64,000 nucleotides of DNA from Pandoraea oxalativorans. GTDB taxonomy: Bacteria > Pseudomonadota > Gammaproteobacteria > Burkholderiales > Burkholderiaceae. The stretch's first letter is position 1; the number at the start of each line of letters is the position of its first letter. The notes under the pieces were generated by a model, which did not search any database, was not told the DNA's origin, and saw only the letters and a list, made by a program, of their open reading frames with translations. The stretch is from assembly GCF_000972785.3 (NCBI RefSeq), contig NZ_CP011253.3, positions 248,001 through 312,000 of the forward strand, read 5' to 3'. The translations under genes and the position numbers were made by a program. Positions 18,531-27,135 of this stretch are shown here, one piece after another.

Positions 18531-18636
18531 ACCGACGGCAGCTTGCGGGGCAGCGTAGCGCCGGACCCCACACGGCAGCAGACGTCGGGGGCCGGGCGCC
18601 GTGCATCGCAGGCGGCTGGCCCCAATTGTCCTTTCC

Positions 18637-19929
18637 ATGACCGATTCGCTGCGGCCCGACGACGGGCGCGTCTTCCACCCCACGCGGATGCTTATCTGCG
18701 TGATTCTCGGTTTTACCTCGGGCTTGCCGCTCTTCATCCTGCTCAATCTGGTGCAGGCATGGTTGCGCAGCGAGCACGTGGACCTCAAGTCGATCGGCCT
18801 GTTTGCGCTGATCCAGTTCCCCTACACGTGGAAATTTCTGTGGGCGCCGCTCATGGACCGCTTCGCGCCCAATTTTCTGGGATGGAAGCCGGGGCGGCGT
18901 CGTGGGTGGATGTTCGTCACGCAACTGCTGGTGGCGGGTGCGGTTGCGATCATGGGGACGTATTCGCCGCAGCGCGATCTGATGACGATTGCCGCGCTGG
19001 CGGCGGCGCTGGCGTTTTTCAGCGCGAGTCTGGACATTTGTCTGGATGCCTATCGACGCGAGTTGCTCTCCGATCGCGAGCAGGGCCTGGGCACGGCGAT
19101 GCACGTGAATGCGTACAAGGTGGCGGGTCTGGTGCCGGGATCGCTGGCGCTGATCATGGCGGATCACTTGCCGTGGTCGCAGGTGTTCTTCGCGACGGCG
19201 GCGTTCATGCTGCCGGGCATCGTGATGACGCTGCTGGTGAAGGAGCCGGAGATTCGCGGCACGCCGCCGAAGACCTTGCGCGAGGCGGTCGTGGAGCCGT
19301 TCCACGAATTCGTGATGCGCGGCGGCTGGTCGCAGGCGTTGCTCGTGCTGGCGTTCATCTTTCTATACAAGCTGGGCGATTCGATGGCGACGTCGCTGGC
19401 CACGTCGTTCTATCTGGATCTGGGCTTCACGAAGACGCAGATCGGCGTGGTGGCGAAGGCGACGAGTTTGTGGGCGAGCGTGGCGGGCGGCATCATCGGC
19501 GGGATCTGGCTGATCAAGCTGGGCATCAACCGTGGGTTGTGGGTGTTCGGGGTGTTGCAACTGGTGTCGGTGCTGGGCTTCGCGTGGCTGGCCGAGGCCG
19601 GTGCGGTGGTCGCGGGACTGGGCGCGGTGATCGCGTTCGAGGCGTTCACGGCGGGGCTGGGAACGGCGGCGTTCACGGCTTACATTGCACGCACGACGGA
19701 CCCGCGCTACACGGCGACGCAGTTCGCGCTGTTCACGAGTCTGGCGTCCGTGCCGCGCACGTTCGCGAACGCGGGGACGGGCTACATCGTGGACGGCGTC
19801 GGCTGGCTGACGTTCTTCCTGATCTGCACGGCGCTCGCGATTCCGGGCATGCTGCTCCTGCCCAAAGTCGCGCCGTGGGGCGCCGACGACGACGGTGGCG
19901 ATGGCGTGCCTGCGGCGAGCAGAATGTGA
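18637..19929 (+). CDS. ampG: AmpG-family muropeptide permease (MFS)
   Basis: A 430-residue inner-membrane protein with about 12-14 helices. The opening LICVILGFTSGLPLFILLN, then FALIQFPYTWKFLWAPLMDR and GRRRGWMFVTQL, is the AmpG signature. AmpG imports anhydromuropeptides from the periplasm for cell-wall recycling and can influence beta-lactamase induction. I use the ATG at 18637 rather than the GTG at 18601 because the latter adds only a short basic stretch. It stands alone, downstream of metW by about 106 bases. Confidence 0.85.
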   Translation: MTDSLRPDDGRVFHPTRMLICVILGFTSGLPLFILLNLVQAWLRSEHVDLKSIGLFALIQFPYTWKFLWAPLMDRFAPNFLGWKPGRRRGWMFVTQLLVAGAVAIMGTYSPQRDLMTIAALAAALAFFSASLDICLDAYRRELLSDREQGLGTAMHVNAYKVAGLVPGSLALIMADHLPWSQVFFATAAFMLPGIVMTLLVKEPEIRGTPPKTLREAVVEPFHEFVMRGGWSQALLVLAFIFLYKLGDSMATSLATSFYLDLGFTKTQIGVVAKATSLWASVAGGIIGGIWLIKLGINRGLWVFGVLQLVSVLGFAWLAEAGAVVAGLGAVIAFEAFTAGLGTAAFTAYIARTTDPRYTATQFALFTSLASVPRTFANAGTGYIVDGVGWLTFFLICTALAIPGMLLLPKVAPWGADDDGGDGVPAASRM

Positions 19930-20010
19930 GGTAGCGGGCGCTCGGCGAGCGGTGCCGAAGGCGTTCGCCGCCTTCGTGTGTGCCATGCCTGCCGTGTTGC
20001 TCGCCGCCGT

Positions 20011-20763
20011 TTATCGTGACGTTGCGCCCGAGTGGCGCACCGCGAGCTTCTGTCGTTTGACGACCTGAGTCGCGAAGTCCGCGTCGGGCGGAATCGGTTC
20101 CCAGAAAAAGTCGTGCTGGAAGATCGGAATGAAGTCGAATTTCCTGGACCGAAAAATGCCCCGACGGCGTTTGAACTCGCTGTAACGATCGCCTTTGAAA
20201 TGTCGGTTCACCGATGTGAACGGCAAGAGACGTTCGGCGATATCCGTGAAATTCAGATCGGGGTGCGCGTTCTTGAACGCTTCGAGCGCGTCGAACTGGT
20301 CGCGGCAAATGATCTGAACGGCGGTTTCGGGAAGTTCGTAACGCTGCGCCCACATGACATGCCAGCCGGTGTGGGTTTCATTGACGAAGTCCACGAGCGC
20401 CTGACTCAGTAGGTAGGCATCGGATTCGATGTGAACGATCTTGTCCGCGCCCATAGCCGCGGCGATGGTGTGCGCGTGCAGGAAACTGCGCCACCAGCCG
20501 GGATAGCGGGTCATGCTTTGCCGTCCGAGATTCTGTTCGAAGCGAACGATGCCCACGGCGTGGTCATGTTCTCTGATATCGCGGCTCGCGGGCACCGTCG
20601 GAATAATCTCGGCGGGCGGCAGGTAGGGCGACCCGTCGTCGATCATGAGGGTCTTGTCGGCGTGGATCGGCCCGTTGCAATAGAAGTCCAGCCAACGCTG
20701 ATATCGCGTTTGCCAGGCGTCGGCATCGCGGATGTAGCTCGTGCAGAATAGAAGCGTTTTCAT
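20011..20763 (-). CDS. Uncharacterised protein with GT-A-like glycosyltransferase features
   Basis: A 250-residue cytoplasmic protein I do not recognise with certainty. It starts with a beta strand (KTLLFCTSYIRD), contains LMIDDGSPYLPP, then a helix and MGADKIVHIESDAYLLS. The order of a DDGS-type turn and a later acidic ESDAYL resembles the nucleotide-sugar and DxD regions of GT-A glycosyltransferases. The residue pattern is not classical, so the function is open. It is convergent with ampG and lies 23 bases downstream of the exonuclease gene on the same strand. Confidence 0.6.
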   Translation of the reverse strand: MKTLLFCTSYIRDADAWQTRYQRWLDFYCNGPIHADKTLMIDDGSPYLPPAEIIPTVPASRDIREHDHAVGIVRFEQNLGRQSMTRYPGWWRSFLHAHTIAAAMGADKIVHIESDAYLLSQALVDFVNETHTGWHVMWAQRYELPETAVQIICRDQFDALEAFKNAHPDLNFTDIAERLLPFTSVNRHFKGDRYSEFKRRRGIFRSRKFDFIPIFQHDFFWEPIPPDADFATQVVKRQKLAVRHSGATSR

Positions 20764-20786
20764 GGTTCGCTTCGACTGCGTATTGC

Positions 20787-21560
20787 TCACAGCGCGTGAT
20801 CGTAGTCGACCGTCAGCGGCGCATGATCGCTGAACTTGATGTCGCGGAACACCGAGGTCGTCTTCGCCTTGCCCGCGATGCCCGGTGTGGCGATCTGATA
20901 GTCGATGCGCCAGCCGACGTTCTTCGCATAGGCCTGCCCGCGATTGCTCCACCACGTGTACTGCTCCGCACGCTGATCCAGCGTGCGGAAAACGTCCACG
21001 TAGCCGTGGTCGTCGAACAACTGCGTGAGCCACGCGCGCTCTTCCGGCAGGAAGCCCGAGTTCTTCAGGTTGCCCTTCCAGTTCTTGATGTCGATTTCCT
21101 TATGCGCGATGTTCACGTCGCCGCACAGCACGACTTCGCGTCCCTCGGCCTTGAGCGCCAGCAAGTGCGGCATGAAGTCGGCCATGAAGCGGAACTTGGC
21201 CGCCTGACGCTCCTCGCCGCTCGACCCCGACGGGATGTACACCGAGATCACCGACAGATTGCCGTACCGTACCTCGACATAACGACCCTCGGCGTCGAAC
21301 TCCGAGTTGTTCCAGCCGATGACGATGTCGTCGGGCTCGCGTCGCACGTACACGCCGGCGCCGCTGTAACCCTTCTTCTGCGCATAGTGAAAGTAGCCCT
21401 GATAGTCGTGCGGCTTGAGGAAGTCCGGCGTCATGTCAGGCAATTGGGCCTTGATTTCCTGAACGCAGAGGATGTCGGCGTCCTGATTGCCGAACCACTC
21501 GAAAAAGCCCTTCTTGGAGGCGGATCGCACGCCGTTCAGATTCGCGGTAATGATGCGCAT
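20787..21560 (-). CDS. xth: Exodeoxyribonuclease III / AP endonuclease
   Basis: A 257-residue Mg-dependent exonuclease III-family protein (endonuclease/exonuclease/phosphatase fold) of base-excision repair. The start is the ATG giving MRIITANLNGVRSASKKGF. Active-site blocks are DILCVQEIK (metal Glu), SGAGVYVR, VVLCGDVNIAHKEID and the C-terminal GWRIDYQIATP and SDHAPLTVDYD (catalytic His). Length and motifs are complete. The downstream unknown gene on the same strand may be co-transcribed. Confidence 0.9.
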   Translation of the reverse strand: MRIITANLNGVRSASKKGFFEWFGNQDADILCVQEIKAQLPDMTPDFLKPHDYQGYFHYAQKKGYSGAGVYVRREPDDIVIGWNNSEFDAEGRYVEVRYGNLSVISVYIPSGSSGEERQAAKFRFMADFMPHLLALKAEGREVVLCGDVNIAHKEIDIKNWKGNLKNSGFLPEERAWLTQLFDDHGYVDVFRTLDQRAEQYTWWSNRGQAYAKNVGWRIDYQIATPGIAGKAKTTSVFRDIKFSDHAPLTVDYDHAL

Positions 21561-21728
21561 GAGTCTCGATGTATCGCGCCGCGCTCGCGTCCATGGAACG
21601 CGATGCAACGGCAAAGGGGGAAAATTTGTCAGCGGCAAGGATACCGCAATCGCCCATTTCCGTCGGACGACGCTCACGCGTGCACGGGCGGACGCGCCAG
21701 GCCTCGGATCGTGCGCTAAACCCCCCGG

Positions 21729-22673
21729 TTACTTGCGTCGCGCGCCGCCTGCGATCGCCGCCTTCGCGTCGCCGTCGCCGCCCGGCCCGAGGATGTCGCG
21801 CGCCAACGCGAGCCAGCGTCGTGCCGCATGCGACAGATACGAGTCGCGTCGCCACGCCATCGCCAGATCCCACGGAATTTCCGGGTCGCGGATGTCGGTT
21901 ATCACGAAACGCTTCGGATCCAGGCGCGCGCAGAACGGCTCCGGCAGCAACGCAATGCCCACGCCGTTGTCCACCATCGACGCGATGAAATCCCATTGAC
22001 TTGAGCGCCCCGCGATCTTCGGTGTGAAGCCCGCGCGTCGACACGCGGCGATTACCAGCTCCGACAACGCAAACCCTTCGCCATAGAAGACGAAGGGCTC
22101 GTCGCGCAGTTCGCCGAGGCCGACGGAGGCGCGCCCCTCCCAGCGCGACTCCCGGGGCGCGATCAGGCGCAACTGGTAATGACAGACGGGCAGCACATCC
22201 AGCACGCTCGGGTCGATGGGCAACAGCACCGCCCCCAGCTCGATCTCGCCCGCCAGCAAGGCCTGCTCGATCGCCCGCGAGCCGGTCTCGAACAGCTTCA
22301 TTTCGATATCCGGATAGTGCTGATGGAACGCACCGATCACCGGGATGAAGAGGTCGCCGCCCAACGGCGGGATGCCGATCGACAACTCGCCGCGCGAGAC
22401 CGTCTCCAGATCGGCCAGCTCCTGTTGCAAACGGGCATGGGCGGCGAGCACGTCCTGGCCGCGCTCGAAGACGACGCGGCCCGCATCGGTCAGTTGGAGC
22501 CGTCGACCCATGCCGCGCTCCTCGCGCAACATGAGCGGGGTGCCCAGTTCGTCTTCGAGCGCCTTGACCATTTTGCTCACCGTCGGCTGGGTGACAAACA
22601 ACGCTTCGGCCGCCGCCGTGAAGCTCTGCTGTCGCACAACCTCCACAAATCCTCGCAATGCGCGCAGTTCCAT
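21729..22673 (-). CDS. cidR: LysR-family regulator, CidR-like
   Basis: A 314-residue LysR regulator with one HTH (SFTAAAEALFVTQPTVSKMV, residues about 17-36) and a normal effector domain. It is divergent from cidA-lrgB with a 198-base A+T-rich intergenic region that holds a perfect T-N11-A palindrome. CidR proteins activate cidAB in response to acetate and overflow metabolism. The name rests on this arrangement and general similarity. Confidence 0.75.
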   Translation of the reverse strand: MELRALRGFVEVVRQQSFTAAAEALFVTQPTVSKMVKALEDELGTPLMLREERGMGRRLQLTDAGRVVFERGQDVLAAHARLQQELADLETVSRGELSIGIPPLGGDLFIPVIGAFHQHYPDIEMKLFETGSRAIEQALLAGEIELGAVLLPIDPSVLDVLPVCHYQLRLIAPRESRWEGRASVGLGELRDEPFVFYGEGFALSELVIAACRRAGFTPKIAGRSSQWDFIASMVDNGVGIALLPEPFCARLDPKRFVITDIRDPEIPWDLAMAWRRDSYLSHAARRWLALARDILGPGGDGDAKAAIAGGARRK

Positions 22674-22768
22674 TTTGGTTCTCTCATCTGCACCGCAATG
22701 GTGCAATTCGACGGAAAGCCCCGTCCCGTAAGGCGACCGTATGCACGATTAGGGTTAATACTTAAATT

Positions 22769-22783
22769 ATTCCAATTTGGAAT
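22769..22783. promoter_or_regulatory. Perfect 15-bp palindrome, likely LysR operator
   Basis: ATTCCAATTTGGAAT is a perfect dyad with 7-base arms and one central base, and fits the LysR T-N11-A rule. It lies 96 bases from the divergent LysR start and 89 bases before cidA, in the only strongly A+T-rich intergenic stretch of the area. The likely ligand is the CidR-like protein; this is inference. Confidence 0.6.
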
Positions 22784-22871
22784 CGATTTGATACGGCTAA
22801 TTCATTATATTTATGTTGCGCTGCTTCCTATACTCCATTCCATATTCAGGAAAACCCTTAGGGAGTCAGCC

Positions 22872-23327
22872 ATGACCAAGATGATCGCTAACCGTCTGTA
22901 CAGCCGTAGCAAGGGCGTTGTCGGTGTACTTTGGCAAATCGCGCTCCTGACGGGTATCTATCTGGCAGCCGATGCTGCATCGCGTCATTTTCATCTGCCC
23001 CTGCCGGGCGGCGTGTTGGGCTTGCTCGTCGTCGTCGCGCTGCTCATGAGCGGCGTGCTGAAGACGGAGAAGATCAAGCGTGGCGCAGACTGGTTTCTGG
23101 CCGAGATGATCCTCTTCTTCGTGCCGCTGGTCGCCGCCGTCATGCAATACACCGACCTGCTGCGTCAGGAAGGCCTGCAACTGCTGGCCGTGATCGGTGT
23201 CGGCACGACGCTCGTGATGGTCTCGACCGCGTTGGCCGTCGACTTCGCCTGCCGCGCCGAGCGCCGTCTGAAGCTGGCATTTGCCCGCATTCCGGCCCGC
23301 CGCGCGCATGCGCACGATGGTCGCTGA
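22872..23327 (+). CDS. cidA: CidA/LrgA holin-like membrane protein
   Basis: A 151-residue inner-membrane protein with four hydrophobic segments. The family motif LPLPGGVLGLLVVVALLMSG is near residue 42, followed by KRGADWFLAEMILFFVPLVA. The ATG at 22872 has TTAGGGAG upstream. CidA/LrgA proteins act with LrgB/CidB partners in murein hydrolase control and in export of pyruvate-type metabolites. The partner gene lies 64 bases downstream. The basic C-terminal tail (RRAHAHDGR) is unremarkable. Confidence 0.86.
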   Translation: MTKMIANRLYSRSKGVVGVLWQIALLTGIYLAADAASRHFHLPLPGGVLGLLVVVALLMSGVLKTEKIKRGADWFLAEMILFFVPLVAAVMQYTDLLRQEGLQLLAVIGVGTTLVMVSTALAVDFACRAERRLKLAFARIPARRAHAHDGR

Positions 23328-23391
23328 TGTATTGCGCACCGGACGCCGTTCGCACCGCCATTCAAGCTGATCGCATTCGCAGGGAATTGTC

Positions 23392-24075
23392 ATGAATCAT
23401 ACGGCGCTCCTGCTGCTCGTTCTCACCGTCTTCTTCTATTACGTGTCGAAGCGTCTTTATGCGCGCTTTGGCAAGGTGTGGCTCGGTCCGGCGATCCTCG
23501 CGCCGATCCTCGTCATCGGCGTGATGATCGGCGGCGATATTTCGTATTCGACGTACATCGCCGATTCTCGCTGGCTCGTATGGCTGCTGGGGCCGACCAC
23601 CATCGCGTTTGCAGTGCCGATTTACGAGCATCGCGACATCATTCGCCGCCATGCCTTTGCGCTGACGTTCGGCGTACTGGTCGCCATGGTCGTGGCCGTC
23701 GGTAGTTCGTATGTCCTCGCGCGATTGTTCGAATTGCCGCCGGAGATGGCGCGCAGCCTGCTTGCGCGTTCGATTTCGACGCCGTTCGCGCTCGTCGTGT
23801 CGGATCAGGTGGGCGGTTCGCGCGATCTGGTCGGCCTCTTCGTCATCATCACCGGACTGATCGGTATGTTGCTCGGCGAGGCGTTGCTGTCGTGGCTGCC
23901 GCTGCGTACCCGTATGGCGCGCGGTGCCCCGTTCGGCGCAGGCGCCCACGGCTTCGGCACGGCCAAGGCCCGCCAGATCGGTGGCGAAGAGGGTGTCGTC
24001 GCCAGCCTCGTCATGATGATCAACGGTGTGCTCATGGTACTTGCCGCCCCGCTCATCGCCCATCTTCCCGTCTGA
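23392..24075 (+). CDS. lrgB: LrgB/CidB-family membrane protein
   Basis: A 227-residue inner-membrane protein with six to seven hydrophobic segments. LGPTTIAFAVPIYEHRDIIRRH and the late GAHGFGTAKARQIGGEEG are LrgB signatures. It pairs with the upstream CidA/LrgA protein, and the two probably form one transcript under the divergent LysR regulator. It ends about 68 bases before the SAH riboswitch. Confidence 0.87.
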   Translation: MNHTALLLLVLTVFFYYVSKRLYARFGKVWLGPAILAPILVIGVMIGGDISYSTYIADSRWLVWLLGPTTIAFAVPIYEHRDIIRRHAFALTFGVLVAMVVAVGSSYVLARLFELPPEMARSLLARSISTPFALVVSDQVGGSRDLVGLFVIITGLIGMLLGEALLSWLPLRTRMARGAPFGAGAHGFGTAKARQIGGEEGVVASLVMMINGVLMVLAAPLIAHLPV

Positions 24076-24129
24076 TAAAAATAACCCTTCGGACGTCGCT
24101 CCCGACGTAACTTCGCGCATCAGTTTTGT

Positions 24130-24135
24130 TACAAT
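24130..24135 (+). promoter_or_regulatory. -10-like box before the SAH riboswitch
   Basis: TACAAT lies 8 bases before the riboswitch stem and is close to the sigma70 -10 consensus. No clear -35 box is seen at 16-18 bases upstream. The position is right for a transcript that starts with the riboswitch. Confidence 0.4.
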
Positions 24136-24142
24136 GCCGGGG

Positions 24143-24262
24143 TCTTGAGGAGCGTTGCGACAGCCGAAGTGCTGCCAGGCTCAAGATCCTTCCTATTGGC
24201 CCCGCCGGCCGCCGGACGACCTCCGGATCGTTGGCGCGTGGGCCCCAAGAACGGCGCTCACG
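24143..24262 (+). ncRNA. S-adenosylhomocysteine (SAH) riboswitch
   Basis: TCTTGAG (24143-24149) pairs with CTCAAGA (24180-24186). The aptamer core GAGGAGCGUUGCGAC follows the first arm, and GCCAGGCUC precedes the second. Further down, AACGGCGCUCACG (24250-24262) supplies CGCUC to pair with GAGCG (24150-24154), the pseudoknot-type P4. These are the conserved elements of the SAH riboswitch, which turns on ahcY-type genes when SAH accumulates. It precedes ahcY by about 35 bases. Confidence 0.92.
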
Positions 24263-24297
24263 TCCCAACTATCTAGACTTTAGAGAAAGGAGGCGTG

Positions 24298-25713
24298 ATG
24301 AACGCCGTAGTCGATTCGAAATTCTCCGATTTCCACGTTGCCGATATCAATCTGGCGGCATGGGGCCGTAAAGAGCTGACCATTGCCGAGAGCGAAATGC
24401 CCGGTCTGGTCGCTACGCGTGCCGAATTCAAGGCCAGCCAGCCGCTCAAGGGCGCGCGCATTGCCGGCTCGCTGCACATGACCATCCAGACGGGCGTGCT
24501 CATCGAGACGCTGACCGCGCTGGGCGCCGAAGTCCGCTGGGCTTCGTGCAACATCTTCTCGACGCAGGACCACGCCGCCGCCGCCATCGCTGCCGCAGGC
24601 ATCCCGGTCTTCGCGTTCAAGGGCGAATCGCTCGACGAGTACTGGGAATACAGTCACCGCATCTTCGAATGGCCGAACGGCGAGTTCGCCAACATGATTC
24701 TCGACGACGGCGGCGACGCCACCCTGCTGCTGATTCTGGGCAGCAAGGCCGAGAAGGATCTGTCGGTCGTAGCCAACCCGACCAACGAAGAAGAAGTCGC
24801 GCTGTACGCCGCCATCAAGCGTCACATCGAGATCGATCCGCAGTGGTACAGCAAGCGCCTCTCGCAGATCAAGGGTGTGACCGAAGAGACGACCACCGGC
24901 GTGCATCGCCTGTACCAGATGGAAAAGGACGGCACGCTGCCGTTCCCGGCCATCAACGTGAACGACTCGGTCACCAAGTCGAAGTTCGACAACCTGTACG
25001 GCTGCCGTGAGTCGCTGGTCGACGGTATCAAGCGCGCCGCCGACGTGATGATCGCGGGCAAGATCGCCCTCGTGGCCGGTTACGGCGACGTGGGCAAGGG
25101 CTGCGCGCAAAGCCTGCGCGGTCTTGGCGCGACGGTGTGGGTGACGGAAATCGATCCGATCTGCGCACTGCAAGCGGCGATGGAAGGCTACCGTGTCGTG
25201 ACGATGGAATACGCCGCCGACAAGGCCGACATCTTCGTGACGGCAACGGGCAACTTCCACGTGATCGATCACGACCACATGGCTGCGATGAAGCATCAGG
25301 CCATCGTCTGCAACATCGGTCACTTCGACTCGGAAATCAACGTGGCGTCGACCCGCAAGTACGAGTGGGAAAACATCAAGCCGCAAGTCGATCACATCAT
25401 CTTCCCGGACGGCAAGCGCATCATCCTGCTGGCCGAAGGTCGCCTCGTGAACCTGGGTTGCGCCACGGGCCACCCGTCGTTCGTGATGAGCAACTCGTTC
25501 ACGAACCAGACGCTCGCCCAGATCGAATTGTTCGTGCATGGCGCCAAGTACAAGAACAGCGTGTACGTGCTGCCGAAGCATCTGGACGAGAAGGTCGCGC
25601 GCCTGCACCTGGGCCGCATCGGTGCCGAACTGACCGTGCTGAGCGACGATCAGGCGAAGTACATCAGCGTCGACAAGAACGGTCCGTTCAAGCCGTCGCA
25701 CTACCGTTATTGA
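24298..25713 (+). CDS. ahcY: Adenosylhomocysteinase (S-adenosylhomocysteine hydrolase)
   Basis: A 471-residue NAD-dependent enzyme that hydrolyses SAH to adenosine and homocysteine, relieving methyltransferase inhibition. The ribosome site AAAGGAGG is four bases before the ATG at 24298. Recognisable blocks are [29 protein letters not shown], the NAD-binding [36 protein letters not shown] and the C-terminal [18 protein letters not shown], needed for the tetramer. It is full length and under the SAH riboswitch. Confidence 0.95.
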   Translation: MNAVVDSKFSDFHVADINLAAWGRKELTIAESEMPGLVATRAEFKASQPLKGARIAGSLHMTIQTGVLIETLTALGAEVRWASCNIFSTQDHAAAAIAAAGIPVFAFKGESLDEYWEYSHRIFEWPNGEFANMILDDGGDATLLLILGSKAEKDLSVVANPTNEEEVALYAAIKRHIEIDPQWYSKRLSQIKGVTEETTTGVHRLYQMEKDGTLPFPAINVNDSVTKSKFDNLYGCRESLVDGIKRAADVMIAGKIALVAGYGDVGKGCAQSLRGLGATVWVTEIDPICALQAAMEGYRVVTMEYAADKADIFVTATGNFHVIDHDHMAAMKHQAIVCNIGHFDSEINVASTRKYEWENIKPQVDHIIFPDGKRIILLAEGRLVNLGCATGHPSFVMSNSFTNQTLAQIELFVHGAKYKNSVYVLPKHLDEKVARLHLGRIGAELTVLSDDQAKYISVDKNGPFKPSHYRY

Positions 25714-25743
25714 TCGGTTGACGTCGCCGCGCCGCGCGTCGGC

Positions 25744-25767
25744 ACGTCGCATGGAGGAATGCGACGT
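25744..25767 (+). terminator. Perfect 9-bp hairpin after ahcY
   Basis: ACGTCGCAT (25744-25752) and ATGCGACGT (25759-25767) are perfectly complementary with a six-base loop GGAGGA. It lies 31 bases after ahcY. No U-tract follows, so it may attenuate or protect RNA 3' ends between ahcY and the membrane-protein gene rather than stop transcription fully. Confidence 0.5.
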
Positions 25768-25915
25768 ACCGACCCGGCGCGGTAACGCGTGGTGAAGCCA
25801 CGGCGGTGCGATGGCGTCAGTTGCCGTTGTGTCCGTCGGGGCTTGCTGGACTCGAATTTCCCACCGCCGGTGCGGGCATGACTGCCCCGCGTCGGCAAGT
25901 TTTACGGAGCTTGCC

Positions 25916-26272
25916 ATGCGTCTGCTGCTGATTTGGCTCATCAATGCCATCGCGCTTCTGGTTTTGCCGTACATCGTGTCGGGCGTTCAGCTCAAGGGCA
26001 TCGGCACGGCGCTGATCGTCGCGGTCGTGCTTGGCCTGATCAACGCGTTCCTGCGTCCGCTGCTCGTCGTGCTCACCCTGCCGGTCACGGTGGTGACGCT
26101 GGGCCTGTTCATCTTCGTCATCAACGCATTGTTGTTCTGGCTCGCGTCGCATGTCGTCAAGGGCTTCGAAGTCTCCGGCTTCTGGGCGGCGCTCTTCGGC
26201 TCGCTGCTGTACAGCCTGATTTCGTGGATTCTCTCGGCGTTGGTGTTCGGCGACCGCGTGTCCAACGTGTAA
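25916..26272 (+). CDS. Small membrane protein, phage holin family 4 (PF04020-like)
   Basis: A 118-residue membrane protein with four hydrophobic helices and few charged residues. Blocks such as LLIWLINAIALLVLPYIVSG, VLGLINAFLRPLL and LPVTVVTLGLFIFVINALLF match the widespread PF04020-type family. The family is called holin-like for its topology, and a lytic function is not established. ACGGAG lies 7 bases before the ATG. It is wedged between ahcY and tlyA and probably shares their transcript. Confidence 0.8.
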   Translation: MRLLLIWLINAIALLVLPYIVSGVQLKGIGTALIVAVVLGLINAFLRPLLVVLTLPVTVVTLGLFIFVINALLFWLASHVVKGFEVSGFWAALFGSLLYSLISWILSALVFGDRVSNV

Positions 26273-26319
26273 GCGTTTACGGCTCGCCGTCGACGGTTCT
26301 TTGCAGGAAATAGGTAGTC

Positions 26320-27135
26320 ATGTCGCAAGCTCTTCGTGCCGATCAGGCCCTCGTCTCCCGAGGGCTGGCGGCGTCGCGCACTGTCGCTCAACGTCTGATC
26401 GATGCCGGACGCGTGTATTACACCGGCACCGAGACGGCGCTCAAGAAAGCCAGCCAGCCGGTGGCGAGCGACGAGGAACTGGAAGTGCGTGCGGCGGCCG
26501 ACGGATTGCCGGACGAGGACCGCTACGTGTCGCGCGGCGGCCTCAAGCTGGCTGGCGCGTTGACCACGACAGGACTCGACGTGACGGGCCGCGTGGTGCT
26601 CGACGTCGGCCTGTCGACCGGTGGCTTTGCGGACTGCCTGTTGCAGGCGGGCGCGGCGCAGATCGTCGGCGTCGACGTAGGGCGCGGACAACTGCATCCG
26701 CGTTTGATGGGCGAGCCTCGGCTCGCGTCGCTCGAAGGGATCAATGCGCGGCACTTGTCGCGTGAGATGCTCGATGAGCGTTTGACGGTAGTCATAACGG
26801 ATGGCGGACCGAATGCTGTCCCCGAGGCAGGTTTCGATCTGATCGTGGGCGACGTGTCGTTCATCTCGCTCACGCTGGTGTTGCCCGCTGTGGCGCCGTT
26901 GCTTGCGCCGGGTGGCGACCTGCTGATGTTGGTGAAGCCGCAATTCGAAGTGGGACGGGAGCACATCGCACGCGGTGGCCTCGTGAAAGACACCGCGCAG
27001 TATGCGCAAGTGGAGACAAAAATCCGCACCGCCTGTGAAGCGCTCGGACTGACGGTGGCCGCATGGCTCGACAGTCCCATCGCCGGCGGCGACGGCAACC
27101 GGGAGTTCTTCGTGCACGCCAGATGTGCAACATGA
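26320..27135 (+). CDS. tlyA: TlyA-family rRNA methyltransferase/haemolysin
   Basis: A 271-residue protein with an N-terminal S4 RNA-binding domain (ALVSRGLAASRTVAQRLIDAG, shown in parts RADQALVSRGLAASRTVA) and an FtsJ-like methyltransferase domain. The SAM motif is VVLDVGLSTGGFADCLL and motif IV is LIVGDVSFISL. TlyA proteins 2'-O-methylate ribosomal RNA and were first named haemolysins. Its stop overlaps the metF start (ATGA). Placement in a SAM-cycle operon under SAH control is sensible for a SAM-consuming enzyme. Confidence 0.88.
   Translation: MSQALRADQALVSRGLAASRTVAQRLIDAGRVYYTGTETALKKASQPVASDEELEVRAAADGLPDEDRYVSRGGLKLAGALTTTGLDVTGRVVLDVGLSTGGFADCLLQAGAAQIVGVDVGRGQLHPRLMGEPRLASLEGINARHLSREMLDERLTVVITDGGPNAVPEAGFDLIVGDVSFISLTLVLPAVAPLLAPGGDLLMLVKPQFEVGREHIARGGLVKDTAQYAQVETKIRTACEALGLTVAAWLDSPIAGGDGNREFFVHARCAT

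Noticed and set aside
24280..25974. A 564-codon open frame on the minus strand
   Set aside because: It is antisense to ahcY over its whole length, and ahcY has a riboswitch, a ribosome site and all family motifs. The reverse frame has none.
25916..26272. Holin-like gene and cidA as signs of a prophage
   Set aside because: Both belong to chromosomal membrane families, and there is no lysin, integrase, terminase or structural phage gene in the window.
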